From Glycomyces sp. YM15 (GTDB lineage Bacteria > Actinomycetota > Actinomycetes > Mycobacteriales > Micromonosporaceae), in assembly GCF_016918015.1 (NCBI RefSeq), contig NZ_JAERMK010000005.1, forward strand, positions 104,761 through 168,760: 64,000 nucleotides of DNA, given 5' to 3'. Positions within the stretch are counted from its first letter, which is position 1. Every line of letters begins with the position of its first letter. This document shows positions 7,661 to 16,913 of this stretch, piece after piece. The notes beneath the pieces were generated by a model that did no database searches, was not told where the DNA came from, and saw nothing but the letters and a program-made list of their open reading frames with translations. Position numbers and translations under genes: made by a program.

Positions 7661-10600
7661 TCAGAAGAGTGAGTCCTGGCCCTCGGCCGGAGTCTTGAGC
7701 TTGGACACCTTCTTCGCAGTCTTCTTGGCCGCCTTGCCTTTCAGATGGAGCCCCTGCTTGACTTCTTCGGCGTAGCGACGCTGGTTCTCCTCAAGGAGAC
7801 GGTCAAGAATCTCCTGCCGAGGCCCGGGCGCGATCGTGTACCGGTCACCCTGACGGGTCTCGTAGTGGTCGTGGGCCAGTTCAGGAATTAGGTCGTCCCA
7901 GCCGTAGCACCGACACGCCTCGATGTCGATCAGCCGATGAATCTCCCGCAAGTTCAAGATGTCCGGGTCTGCATTTGCCCGGTCATGAACCATGTTGTAG
8001 GTATCAGTCAGCCCAGCCTGCCGAGCAAGCATCAGCTCGCGCCGCTCAGAATCCAACCGAACCCCAAGCACCCGCAGCTCAGAGGAGAGCTCTGGCCGAG
8101 GAAGCGTCTCAATTACATCCGTGGGCGCGTAGTTCAAATCCGCTTTCATCGTAGAACTCTTCGATAGCGCCCACCAATAATGCGATGCGCTCGATAGGAA
8201 GGCTAGCAATGCAGGATCATCTGAGGCAAACACACCCAGCCTATGTGCAAACACTTGCCCGGTTGGGACCATGACAGGCATCACCACCTTACTAACCAAG
8301 GTGATTACGCAAACCCTATCTAGCGTGGCGATTGCTTCCAACATTTCGGGGCGCCACCTCTCATAGCGCCAGAAATATTTGTGAGCAGGCCCAGGCACCG
8401 CCAATGTGCCGTCAGGCTTTCGCCGCTGGCGCTCTGGCTTTACAAGGCGCTCAACTTGCTCGAAACAGTCGGGGTACGACCTTGCCTGTTCTTCAGCCCA
8501 TCCGTGAAAGTTTATAATCCAACGACTGGCTGAAGAATCGGGGCGTTGATTCAGATCCTGTCCATTCAGATACGGGTAGAGGACATCCTCGTTTCGCTGG
8601 TCAATTTCGATGAGTGCGCGAGCCCTCTCCTCTTCCATCGTGAATCCCATACCGAGGACATACGATCCGATGAAAGCCAAACTTGCGTTCTCCGCCAAGC
8701 GTTCAGGCTGGCCGACAGCCCGCGACTCAATCTCAAGAGAGGTCGTGATTCGCAGTTTAATCCGGGCCCGGTCCAGATAGCGTTCGCCCGAGTCCGAAAC
8801 CGCAACTTTCGAAATCGAGACGCCGCAATATTCCAGCACTGCTCCAGCAGACGGCCATGGCTCACTCTTGATAGCAGTCCGAATACTCCCTCCTTCCGAA
8901 ACAACCCGGTCCAAGCCAATTTCTCGGGTATCGCCTTGTCCCAATGTATTTGTAGCAATGATGCCGATTTGCCCGCCGCCGGACAGCAGATCGTTTGCCC
9001 GGAGTAGAAAATACGCAACTAGGTCGGCACTGCCGCGAACTCGTCGACCAATTTGCTCGACCAAGTATTCACGATAGGCGGTCCCCAGGCTCCCCGTAAG
9101 CTTCTGTCCTCCAAGAAAAGGCGGATTGCCAATGATCGCATCGAACCCTCCTGCCTCGATAACCTCAGGGAAGACGAGCGGCCAGTGGATCGGGTCCCTC
9201 TCGAAAGCTCCAGAGGGTCGATCCGTTCTCAGCCATTGAGCTGCTTGGCGATCCAATTTCGCTCGACCCTCATCGGTCTGGTCGTTGCCGAGATCAGCTG
9301 CGATTAGCCAGTGGTTTTCCTTGCGTCGGTCGTCCTCGTCAACCATCGCTTCGCGTCGATTCGGGTCCTTCGAGCCTCCCGACTTCACACCGCCAGCAAG
9401 CCCAGCACCGACCAACAGGTCTGCATACCGATAGACCTCAGCCGTCAGTTCTTGCGCCCGCTCAAGGAGCTCCCGCTTGATCTCCTGGTCGGTGGCGCTC
9501 TTGTCGCCGATCTCGGCGATGGCCTTTCTCGCCTCCGCAGCCTCGGCGACGATGTCGCGGACATGGGTCGTGTAGTCGAGGATCGTTCCCTCGTGCAGCT
9601 TCCGTCCTTCAACAGGATCTAGGTGCATGTACTCGAGCTGTTCGACGTTCGTGATGCCGAGGAGGCTGTCGCCGCAGACCAACCGGTCATCAAGAAAAGT
9701 AAACGGTCGGTCCTTGTCCATCGACACCAACCAAAGTGACAGCTTGGCCATCTCGACCGCGGCCGGGTTGATATCCGCTCCGTACAAACAGTGCTCGATG
9801 ATGAGTCGTCGGGCTTCGACCAGGTTCGGGTCCTCCCCCGAGCCTTCGCCCTCGTGACTCTCGAGGACCGCTGCGCGCGGGTCGTTCTTGATCTTCCAGG
9901 CCTCCAAGAGCCGTTCAGCAAGGAATCGGCATGCGGCAACCAGAAATGCGGCTGAGCCCATCGCGATGTCGGCGACCTTAAGGGCGAGGATGTCGTCGCT
10001 GCCCTTAAGCACCCACTCACTCTCATTCGCAGTCTGGAGCGGCCCCGGCTCATACACCAGCGGCTCGAGTGCGCCCTTGACCACCTCGTCGGCGAGTTTC
10101 CTGGGCGTGTAGTGCGCCCCGGTGTTTCCGCGCAGCTCCGACTCGGTCATGTAGAGCATGTCCTTTAGAACCACGGTCGCCTGTCCGCGCAGGTCGGCGC
10201 GGATGATGCCGTAGAAGGGCAGGAGCCGGTCGGCCAACGCGCCGTCGTTCCCGGTTACGGCTCGCAGGTCGCGCATTGCCCGTTCGGTCTGCTCGGTGTC
10301 CATGGGCGCCAACAGCTTCGCGATCGCGCTCGCCGATCCGATGCCTGTCTTGCGCTGCTTCTCGAACTGTTCGTACAGCTCCGCCGCGAGCGCGTCGACG
10401 TCCCCGCCGACGGCCTGGCGCATGTCTTCGAGATCGGTCAGGTAGACCTCGGCTTCTTTGCTCTGGCTGCCGATGAGGCCCACGACGATGTCGTCGGCCC
10501 AGCGGCCTTCCCAGGCGAGGAGGCCTTCGTAGACGTAGCCGATCTGTTCGACGCCGAGGCGGTCGAAGTTGAGTTTGCGCCATTCGCCTCGGGGGCGTTT

Positions 10601-11926
10601 GCCGGAGGCGAGTTGGAGTCCGTTGAGGGACTTGGGGGCGCGTTGTCGGCCGGCGCTCATCCAGACGGTGGTGACGGATTTGAGCACATTGTGGACGGTG
10701 CGGTCGTCGATGGCGAGTGGCTCGGCCATGTCGGTGAGCCAGGGGTGGGTGGCGGGGTCGAAGAGGGAGCCGCCGTAGGCCGGGATGGCGAGTTCGGGGG
10801 TGTCGACGCCGCGGTGGACGGCGTTGAAGAGGGCGAGGAGTCGGAGCCAGTGGCGGTGGCTCTGTTCGAGGTGGGCTTCGCTGCCGGAGTCGGCGGTCTC
10901 GCGGAGTTGTTCTGCCGCTTCAGCAATGGAGTAGGACTCGGCGTAGAGGGGGTTGTCGGCGGGGAGGAGGCGTCGTTCTTCGGCGAAGAGGAGGAAGACG
11001 AGGCGCATCATGACGGTGACCGCGCCGCGGTAGACCTCGTCGGCTTCGACGAGTCGGGCGGTGCCGTCTTCGGCGGTGACGGTGATGCCGACGCCGTCGC
11101 GTCGTTTCTTGGCGAGGTGGGCGCGGCCGATGGCTTCGACGAGGAGTTCCACGGCGCGGCGGACCTGGACGCCGAGGGTCTCGGTGAGGTCCTCCTCCTT
11201 CTCGGCGGATTCCTTGAAGAGGGCGGGGAGCTGCTGCGCGGGTTCGTAGTCGGTGAAGCGTCGGAGGTTGAGGAGGCTGTAGAGGGCGCGGAGGACGTCT
11301 CGGTCGCCGCCTTCGGTGATGGTCTCGGTGTCGAAGACGCCGTAGGCGCTCGCGCCGTCGGCCGGGGCGTAGACGAGGGCGAGGTGGCGGCCGTCGGTGG
11401 CGATGCCGAGGTCGACTTTGGCGGCGTTGCAGAGGCGCACGAGGCGGTCGATGGGGGTCGCGGCCCAGGTTTCGCCGGGCATGCGTTTGGCGGGGTGGGT
11501 GCCGCGCGGGGTGACGAGGCCGATGAGGCGGACGTGCTCGCCGTCGTGGAGGGTGAAGCTCGGGTTGACGGTGGTGTCGTGCTGGCCGATGTGGAGGGGC
11601 GCGATGCCGTCGACGGGTTCGCCTGGGCGGGAAGCGAAGTGGAGGCCTTCGTCGCCCCAGCCGAGGAAGTCGGCGAGGATCGCGCGAAGCCAGGTGTCGA
11701 GCACGGCGGGGTCGTCGCGGTCGATGGACCAGTCGTTGCGGGCGTGCTTGAGCTGCTGCCGCTGTTCGGGGGTGACGGCGTCGAGGTCGGGCCAGGCGGC
11801 GGTGAGGACGGGGAGGGACAGCCAGGGGCCGTCGGTGTCGATGAGTTCGATCCAGTCCTGGTGGCCGCAGGTGCGGTCGGCTCCGGTGCGGCGCTTCTTG
11901 AACTGGCGGTTCGCGTTGCGGCTCAA
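7661..11926 (-). CDS. Large N6-adenine DNA methyltransferase, DISARM DrmMI-like
   Basis: A 1421-residue class I SAM-dependent DNA methyltransferase. The SAM-binding motif ADIAMGSAAFL is at about residue 650, GADINPAAVEMAKLSLWL (motif II) near 718, and the catalytic NPPF (IIGNPPFLGG) near 932, marking an exocyclic-amine, probably adenine, methylase. The ~640 N-terminal residues and ~450 C-terminal residues are large flanks of the Eco57I/PglX/DrmMI type; the tail is Lys-rich (KGKAAKKTAKK). I see no PD-ExK nuclease motif, arguing against a self-contained type IIG enzyme. It overlaps the SNF2 helicase gene by 4 bases (ATGA-type), so the two are co-translated. Helicase plus methylase of these sizes is the signature pair of class 1 DISARM. 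Motif I has Ala instead of the usual Cys/Gly pattern, as in several PglX-like enzymes. Codon usage in 8100-9300 is less GC-biased than its neighbours, suggesting a mosaic origin of the C-terminal part. Confidence 0.85.
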   Translation of the reverse strand: MSRNANRQFKKRRTGADRTCGHQDWIELIDTDGPWLSLPVLTAAWPDLDAVTPEQRQQLKHARNDWSIDRDDPAVLDTWLRAILADFLGWGDEGLHFASRPGEPVDGIAPLHIGQHDTTVNPSFTLHDGEHVRLIGLVTPRGTHPAKRMPGETWAATPIDRLVRLCNAAKVDLGIATDGRHLALVYAPADGASAYGVFDTETITEGGDRDVLRALYSLLNLRRFTDYEPAQQLPALFKESAEKEEDLTETLGVQVRRAVELLVEAIGRAHLAKKRRDGVGITVTAEDGTARLVEADEVYRGAVTVMMRLVFLLFAEERRLLPADNPLYAESYSIAEAAEQLRETADSGSEAHLEQSHRHWLRLLALFNAVHRGVDTPELAIPAYGGSLFDPATHPWLTDMAEPLAIDDRTVHNVLKSVTTVWMSAGRQRAPKSLNGLQLASGKRPRGEWRKLNFDRLGVEQIGYVYEGLLAWEGRWADDIVVGLIGSQSKEAEVYLTDLEDMRQAVGGDVDALAAELYEQFEKQRKTGIGSASAIAKLLAPMDTEQTERAMRDLRAVTGNDGALADRLLPFYGIIRADLRGQATVVLKDMLYMTESELRGNTGAHYTPRKLADEVVKGALEPLVYEPGPLQTANESEWVLKGSDDILALKVADIAMGSAAFLVAACRFLAERLLEAWKIKNDPRAAVLESHEGEGSGEDPNLVEARRLIIEHCLYGADINPAAVEMAKLSLWLVSMDKDRPFTFLDDRLVCGDSLLGITNVEQLEYMHLDPVEGRKLHEGTILDYTTHVRDIVAEAAEARKAIAEIGDKSATDQEIKRELLERAQELTAEVYRYADLLVGAGLAGGVKSGGSKDPNRREAMVDEDDRRKENHWLIAADLGNDQTDEGRAKLDRQAAQWLRTDRPSGAFERDPIHWPLVFPEVIEAGGFDAIIGNPPFLGGQKLTGSLGTAYREYLVEQIGRRVRGSADLVAYFLLRANDLLSGGGQIGIIATNTLGQGDTREIGLDRVVSEGGSIRTAIKSEPWPSAGAVLEYCGVSISKVAVSDSGERYLDRARIKLRITTSLEIESRAVGQPERLAENASLAFIGSYVLGMGFTMEEERARALIEIDQRNEDVLYPYLNGQDLNQRPDSSASRWIINFHGWAEEQARSYPDCFEQVERLVKPERQRRKPDGTLAVPGPAHKYFWRYERWRPEMLEAIATLDRVCVITLVSKVVMPVMVPTGQVFAHRLGVFASDDPALLAFLSSASHYWWALSKSSTMKADLNYAPTDVIETLPRPELSSELRVLGVRLDSERRELMLARQAGLTDTYNMVHDRANADPDILNLREIHRLIDIEACRCYGWDDLIPELAHDHYETRQGDRYTIAPGPRQEILDRLLEENQRRYAEEVKQGLHLKGKAAKKTAKKVSKLKTPAEGQDSLF

Positions 11927-14900
11927 CGGTTTTCCCTTTCAGGGACGACGCAGACGATGGCGATCGGGGTGCGGTGGCCGACCGGGTCGGCGTAGTGGGC
12001 GGCGACGCGGGCGACCTCGCGGTCGCGCTCGGTCTCGAGCTGCTTGAGGCGTTCGGACCAGTGCGCCTCGTCGCGGCGGGCCTGCTGGAGTTCGAGGTCG
12101 GCGAGGCCGAACAGCTCGTTCTCGTCGGTCTCGCGGCCGCGGATGGCCGCTTCGAGGGAGGCCCGGAACTGGTCGTAGTCGGAGCGGATGCGGGCCCGCT
12201 CCTCCTCGACGCGCTTCTCGAGCTGGCGTTCGAGGGCTTCACTGCGGGTCTTGGTCCGCCAGTCGAGCGAGTCGCTGAGGCCGCGGTGGATCTCCTTGGC
12301 GTGCTCGGCGATCCGCAGCTGCGCGCCGGGCCGGGCCGCGGTGCCGCGGTCGAGGGCGCTGTCGAGGATGTCCCGGGAGCGCGTCAGGTTCTCCAGGCGG
12401 CGGAAGCGGCCGGTGTGCAGGTCGAGCCAGCCGCCCACGGCCATGAGCTCCTGGTGCAGTTGGGCGGAGTCGCCGCCGGTGAGCGTGTACTTCGCGTACG
12501 CGCCGACGAAGAGGTCCTCGAGATCGTCGGGGCCGACGACGGCGGTCACGCGGTGCAGGTCGACCCGGTCGGTGCTGGCGGCGGCGCGCAGCAGCCGCGC
12601 CGACATGTCGACCAGCGGGTGCGAGAGGTGCGCGAGGACCACGTCGTCGCGGCCGCGCGCGACCAGCGGGTCGAACGTGATCGGCCGCCGGTACGACTCC
12701 TGGCCCTCGGGGACGAACGGCGTGTCCAGGCCGTCGAGCGCGCGGACCCACTCGCCCGTGAGGTCGGGGACCTTGTAGAGCGTCGCGTCGCTCTCAGGGT
12801 CGGTGACCGGTTCGAGCTGCACGTTCTGGTGGGCCAGAACGAGGGCGGTGTTGACCACCTCGCGGATGCGCTCGGGGTGGAGGTGCAGCTTGTTCTGGCT
12901 CTCGGCGAACACGTCGTCGAGCTCGGCGACCTGCGCGGAGACGTCCGCGGTGGCCTTCACCTCGCCGCGCCCCCTGCCCCTGGCGACCGCCTGGTTCGTG
13001 AGCGCGTCCACGTCGGCGACCGAGGCATCGCCCGCGAGGCGCTTCTGGAGGGCTCCGGCGAGGACCGGGTTGACCGAGCCGAGGTCGGTCTCCATCTGGC
13101 TGACCTTCACCGCGACCCGGGCGAGGAACTCGATCTCGCCCTTGAACGCCGAGTCGGGGACGGCGGCGCCGGGCACGAAGTTGTAGACCTTCGGGTTCTC
13201 GCGCTGGCCGTACCGGTCGATGCGACCGGCCCGCTGCTCGAGTTTGTTGGGGTTGAAGGGGATGTCGTAGTTGACGAGGCGGTGGCAGTGGTTCTGCAGG
13301 TCGATGCCCTCCCCCGCCGCGTCCGTGGCGAGCAGGATGCGGAGCGGGTGGGCGGCCGGGTCGGCCTGGAACGCGAGGCGGATCTGCTCGCGGTCCTCGA
13401 TGTCCATGCCGCCGTGCAGGAGTGCGACGCGGTCGCCGCCGAAGCCTTGGGAGGCGAGGAGTTCGTGGAGCCAGTGGAGGGTGTCGCGGTACTCGGTGAA
13501 GACCACGACGCGCTCGTTCGACCAGGAGGCGCCGATCTTGCAGGTCTCGGTGAGGAAGGCGAGGAGGCGGGCGGCCTTCGTGTCGGGGCGGGCCGCGTGC
13601 TGGATCGCCCAGTCGCTGATCGCGGCGAGCGCCCGGCGCTCGGTCGGGTCGAGGCGCTCCTCATAACCCGCCGAGCGGCGCAGGGTCTCGTTCTCGTACT
13701 CGAAGAGCTCGTCGTCGTCGAGGACGGCGGCCTCGTCTCCGTACTCGTCGAAGTAGTCGGGCACGTCGTCGCTGAACGGGGCCGGTTCGGCCGGGAGCGC
13801 CCCCGAATAGGAGGCGTAGGTGTTCGCGAACGCGCGGGGGCTGGAGAGCAGGCGCTTCTTGAGCAGGAGCGTCACCAGGTCGGAGGCGGCCCGGCCGCGG
13901 CGGCCCTTCACCCGGCGGGCGCGGCGGGCGGTCGTGAACTCGCTGAAGAGCCGGTGGACTTCGAGCTCGTCGTCCGTGTAATCGAGGCGCAGGTCGCGGA
14001 CCTCGCGGGACGGGAACTCGGGGTTGCCGTGCGCGTCGACGATGCTCGACTTGAGACGGCGGATCACCACCGACTCCTGCGCGGCGGGCGACGGCGTGAC
14101 CCCGCGGGCGAAACGGGCCGGGTCGAGGATCTCCAGCAGGGCGGTGAACGACTCCGGATAGCCGTTGTGCGGTGTGGCCGAAAGGAACAGGCGGTGCGTG
14201 AAATGGGCGGCCAGCGCGCGGATGGTCTTGGTCTGCTGGGAGTCGACGGCGTAGCGCTGCTTGGGCGCGGCGGGCGCGATGTGGTGGGCCTCGTCGAGGA
14301 TGAGGAGGTCGAAGAACGGTTTCGTGTGCTCGTCGGCGTTCTTCAGGAGTTCGCCGAAGAGGAGCCGGTCGGCTTTGGGGCCGCGCAGCCAGGGGAGGCT
14401 GACGATGGTGTGGCGGTAGATCTCGAAGGGGTTGGCGCCGCTGCCGCGCTCGCGGCGCAGATCGGTGTAGGTCTGGGCGTTGACGATGGTGAAGCGCAGG
14501 CCGAAGAGGCGGAACATCTCGTCCTGCCACTTGGTGGTGAGACCGGCGGGGCAGACGATCATGACGCGCTGGGCGCGGTGGCGGAGGATCAGCTCGGAGG
14601 CGACGAGGCCGGCTTCGACGGTCTTGCCGAGGCCCACGTCGTCGGCGAGGAGCTGGTTGACGCGGGGTGCGGTGAGGGAGCGCCAGACGGGTTCGAGCTG
14701 GTAGGTCTTGACGTCGGCGCCGGAGCGGAACGGGGCCTGGAGTTCGCGGGTGTCGAGGCGGACGAGGGCCGACCAGAGCATGGCGTCGAGGAACGCGGCG
14801 GACTGCTCGGGGCGGTCGAAGCCGTCGCGGGTGATCTCGGGCAGGCCGGAGGCCGGGAGGAGGCGGCGTCCGGGTTCGAGTTCCCAGACGAGGCGGAGGG

Positions 14901-15042
14901 TTTCGCCGAAGCCGTCGTCGGCGAGGCTGGCGAGTTCGACGATGGTGTCGTTGCCTGCGGCGTCGACGGCGGCGACCGTCCAGCGGGAGTCCCTGACCTC
15001 GACCCGGTCGCCGACCGACGGCGCTGCGGAAGGTGTCGTCAT
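11923..15042 (-). CDS. SNF2-family helicase, DISARM DrmD-like
   Basis: A 1039-residue superfamily 2 ATPase. Walker A (DDVGLGKT) lies near residue 136, the DEAH box (LLILDEAHH) near 249, motif III (LSATPHNG) near 290, and motif VI (QRAGRIDRYGQ) near 607, after DAAGEGIDLQ. This is the complete Snf2/RapA-like translocase core. Gaps and the ~400-residue coiled, charged C-terminus match DrmD of class 1 DISARM in length. It should move on double-stranded DNA and, with the co-translated methyltransferase, exclude unmodified foreign DNA. No promoter of its own is obvious; 15043-15165 separates it from the EVE-CBS-HEPN gene, which probably leads the operon. DrmA, DrmB and DrmC are not in the window. 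Confidence 0.85.
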   Translation of the reverse strand: MTTPSAAPSVGDRVEVRDSRWTVAAVDAAGNDTIVELASLADDGFGETLRLVWELEPGRRLLPASGLPEITRDGFDRPEQSAAFLDAMLWSALVRLDTRELQAPFRSGADVKTYQLEPVWRSLTAPRVNQLLADDVGLGKTVEAGLVASELILRHRAQRVMIVCPAGLTTKWQDEMFRLFGLRFTIVNAQTYTDLRRERGSGANPFEIYRHTIVSLPWLRGPKADRLLFGELLKNADEHTKPFFDLLILDEAHHIAPAAPKQRYAVDSQQTKTIRALAAHFTHRLFLSATPHNGYPESFTALLEILDPARFARGVTPSPAAQESVVIRRLKSSIVDAHGNPEFPSREVRDLRLDYTDDELEVHRLFSEFTTARRARRVKGRRGRAASDLVTLLLKKRLLSSPRAFANTYASYSGALPAEPAPFSDDVPDYFDEYGDEAAVLDDDELFEYENETLRRSAGYEERLDPTERRALAAISDWAIQHAARPDTKAARLLAFLTETCKIGASWSNERVVVFTEYRDTLHWLHELLASQGFGGDRVALLHGGMDIEDREQIRLAFQADPAAHPLRILLATDAAGEGIDLQNHCHRLVNYDIPFNPNKLEQRAGRIDRYGQRENPKVYNFVPGAAVPDSAFKGEIEFLARVAVKVSQMETDLGSVNPVLAGALQKRLAGDASVADVDALTNQAVARGRGRGEVKATADVSAQVAELDDVFAESQNKLHLHPERIREVVNTALVLAHQNVQLEPVTDPESDATLYKVPDLTGEWVRALDGLDTPFVPEGQESYRRPITFDPLVARGRDDVVLAHLSHPLVDMSARLLRAAASTDRVDLHRVTAVVGPDDLEDLFVGAYAKYTLTGGDSAQLHQELMAVGGWLDLHTGRFRRLENLTRSRDILDSALDRGTAARPGAQLRIAEHAKEIHRGLSDSLDWRTKTRSEALERQLEKRVEEERARIRSDYDQFRASLEAAIRGRETDENELFGLADLELQQARRDEAHWSERLKQLETERDREVARVAAHYADPVGHRTPIAIVCVVPERENR

Positions 15043-15165
15043 GAGCTCCCTCTCTGAGTGGGCGGCGACGGCTCGTGCACGGGGTGCGTGAACCGTTTCA
15101 CGAGGTTATCAGGGTGTCGGCGAACAATCATGTCCCACATAGGAGGGGACCTCGGATCGGGGCGG

Positions 15166-16836
15166 TCACTCCCGCTGCTGCACGCGACTGAGGATGTTCC
15201 GAAGCCCTTCGAGGGCGTCGAGCTGCTCTTTCGACTGCGAGTCGGACGAGAAGTGCATGATCGAGTTCCGGATCTCTATCACCTCCGTGAGCTGCGCGAG
15301 GAACCGCTCCTGGGAGATCCGCCATGACAGCCTCGACCAGTACTTCTCCCGCTTCAGGATGTGCCAGTAGTCGCCGAGGAAGAGGTCTGCGGCGCTGTGC
15401 ACCTCTTTGTTGCCGCGGCGTGTGCCGCCGCGGATCTCATTGAGGGTGAGAGCGCCGTCGATCGCGCGGCGGAGCCGGTTCTCGATCTCCTCCAGGATGC
15501 TGAGGGGCCGCACGAACGCCCCGAAGGTGCGGGTGAGGTCGGCCGCGGTGAGGATGCCGTCGATCGAGGTCCGGTCGAAGGAGTACACGAATACGAACCC
15601 GTGGTCGAAGATGAGGTTGATCTTAGGCAGGAGGTGGTCGCCGCGGTAGGCGGTGGGGATCTGGTCGTCGAGCACGTCAAGAAGTTTCGGCTCTTCGTGG
15701 ACCATGTGGGCGCGCATGATGCTCTCGGCGGTGACGGCGCCCTGGTAGTTCCCGTCGGCGTCGACGACCGCGAGCTGCGAGAAGTTCTTCTGGACCATGA
15801 TGTGCCTGGCCAGCTCGAACGTGGTCTCGGTCGTGATCGGCTTCGTCGGGGCCGGCAGGTTGCCGATGACGAGCTCGATAGAGGCCGAATCGGGCCCGGA
15901 CAGGTCCTCGGTCTCATCGGCTTTCTCGGAGGCGCTCCCGTTCGCGCTCTGGTCGACGGGCCCCTCGACGCCCCCCTCCTCGGTTTCGGACTCCTCGTCC
16001 GACTCGGATCCGGCTTCCTCGATCGGCTCGGGCTCCTCGGCGGATTCGGCATCGGCGGGCTTGGCCGCCTCGGGGTCGATCGCGACCAGGCGGACCTTTC
16101 GTTCGAGCCCGCCTTGGGTGAACGGCGGATTCGTGGTGAGACCCGAGGCGAGCAGGTCGCGTTTGATCTCGGCGACGGCGGTATTGCTCCGCTGCTGGTG
16201 ACCCCAGAACTTGAGGAGTTCGAGGACTTCCAGTTCGAGGGGTTCCCCGACCGCCCGTTCGGCGGCCAGACCCAGCATTCGGTTGAGCTCCGCCCGTTCA
16301 TCGGCATCGCCGTCACCGGGATCGATGCCGGAATTCGCGAGGCTGGCGACCCGGGCCGCGGCGTCGTTGTCGGCGAGTTCACGGACTGAGACCAGGGAAC
16401 CGAGGTTCGCTCTCAGGTCTGACCGGACCCGTGAGCGGTCGATACCCGTGGTCACCCAGGTGACGGTGAGACCGTGCCGCTCGTACGGGGAGGACTCGCG
16501 CGCGAATCGGTAGGTTTCGACCACGGTGCCGATGGCGACGGTCGCACCGTCCGCCCCCTCGGCTACGACGACGTAATCATCGCGCCGGACCTCGTGCGCG
16601 AGATTCCAGAATTGCGCGGCCTGGTTCATAGCGGGGTTGGACCCTTTGCGGCTGTAGAACGAGACCAGCTGGTGGAACAGCTCCGTCTTGCCGGCGAACT
16701 GCAGCAGATCGCCGGTGACATCGCGGCCTACGGTCAGGCGGGCCCGCTCCCCTTGTATCGGTTCACGGTGGAACGCACCGCGATTGGGCTGGATCAGCCA
16801 GGCGCGAGGGTTCCGCTCGCTCGACACTTGCTCCAT
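15166..16836 (-). CDS. EVE-like / CBS-pair / HEPN fusion protein, candidate defence sensor-effector
   Basis: A 556-residue multidomain protein (start at MEQVSSER; a longer ATG at 16869 would overlap the divergent promoter). Residues about 10-140 (AWLIQPN, NQAAQFWNLAHEV, DDYVVVAEG, GTVVETY) match the EVE/PUA-like reader found at the N-terminus of modification-dependent nucleases. A winged-helix-like part follows (EVLELLKFWGHQ), then an acidic disordered linker. Residues about 320-445 form a CBS pair (FELARHIMVQKNFSQLAVVD and DHGFVFVYSFDRTSIDGILT), a typical adenosyl-nucleotide sensor. The C-terminus is a four-helix HEPN-like domain whose RNSIMH (about residue 522) fits the RX4H active site of HEPN RNases. 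A -10 (TATTCT) 6 bases before the ATG suggests a leaderless mRNA. Inferred role: detects modified DNA or a nucleotide signal and cuts RNA. Domain names are by eye. Confidence 0.7.
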   Translation of the reverse strand: MEQVSSERNPRAWLIQPNRGAFHREPIQGERARLTVGRDVTGDLLQFAGKTELFHQLVSFYSRKGSNPAMNQAAQFWNLAHEVRRDDYVVVAEGADGATVAIGTVVETYRFARESSPYERHGLTVTWVTTGIDRSRVRSDLRANLGSLVSVRELADNDAAARVASLANSGIDPGDGDADERAELNRMLGLAAERAVGEPLELEVLELLKFWGHQQRSNTAVAEIKRDLLASGLTTNPPFTQGGLERKVRLVAIDPEAAKPADAESAEEPEPIEEAGSESDEESETEEGGVEGPVDQSANGSASEKADETEDLSGPDSASIELVIGNLPAPTKPITTETTFELARHIMVQKNFSQLAVVDADGNYQGAVTAESIMRAHMVHEEPKLLDVLDDQIPTAYRGDHLLPKINLIFDHGFVFVYSFDRTSIDGILTAADLTRTFGAFVRPLSILEEIENRLRRAIDGALTLNEIRGGTRRGNKEVHSAADLFLGDYWHILKREKYWSRLSWRISQERFLAQLTEVIEIRNSIMHFSSDSQSKEQLDALEGLRNILSRVQQRE

Positions 16837-16842
16837 CCCAAG

Positions 16843-16906
16843 AGAATACGAGCAGTCGTCGCTTCGCATCGTTGGGGTTGACCCAACGCAGTCGCCTCAT
16901 TACGAT
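16843..16906. promoter_or_regulatory. Divergent promoter with CGTTGGG-N5-CCCAACG operator
   Basis: A perfect 7-bp dyad occupies 16870-16876 and 16882-16888. It overlaps the rightward -35 (TTGACC, 16878-16883), which is 17 bases before TACGAT (16901-16906), a textbook pair. Leftward, TATTCT (16848-16843) is 6 bases before the ATG at 16836. Both arms of the island would therefore start as leaderless transcripts around one operator. The binding protein is not identified. Confidence 0.6.
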
Positions 16907-16913
16907 GCAGCAC

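Noticed and set aside
10613-15057. Long plus-strand frames antisense to the methyltransferase and helicase genes
   Set aside because: Val/Gly/Glu-rich shadow translations of strongly motif-bearing genes on the other strand.
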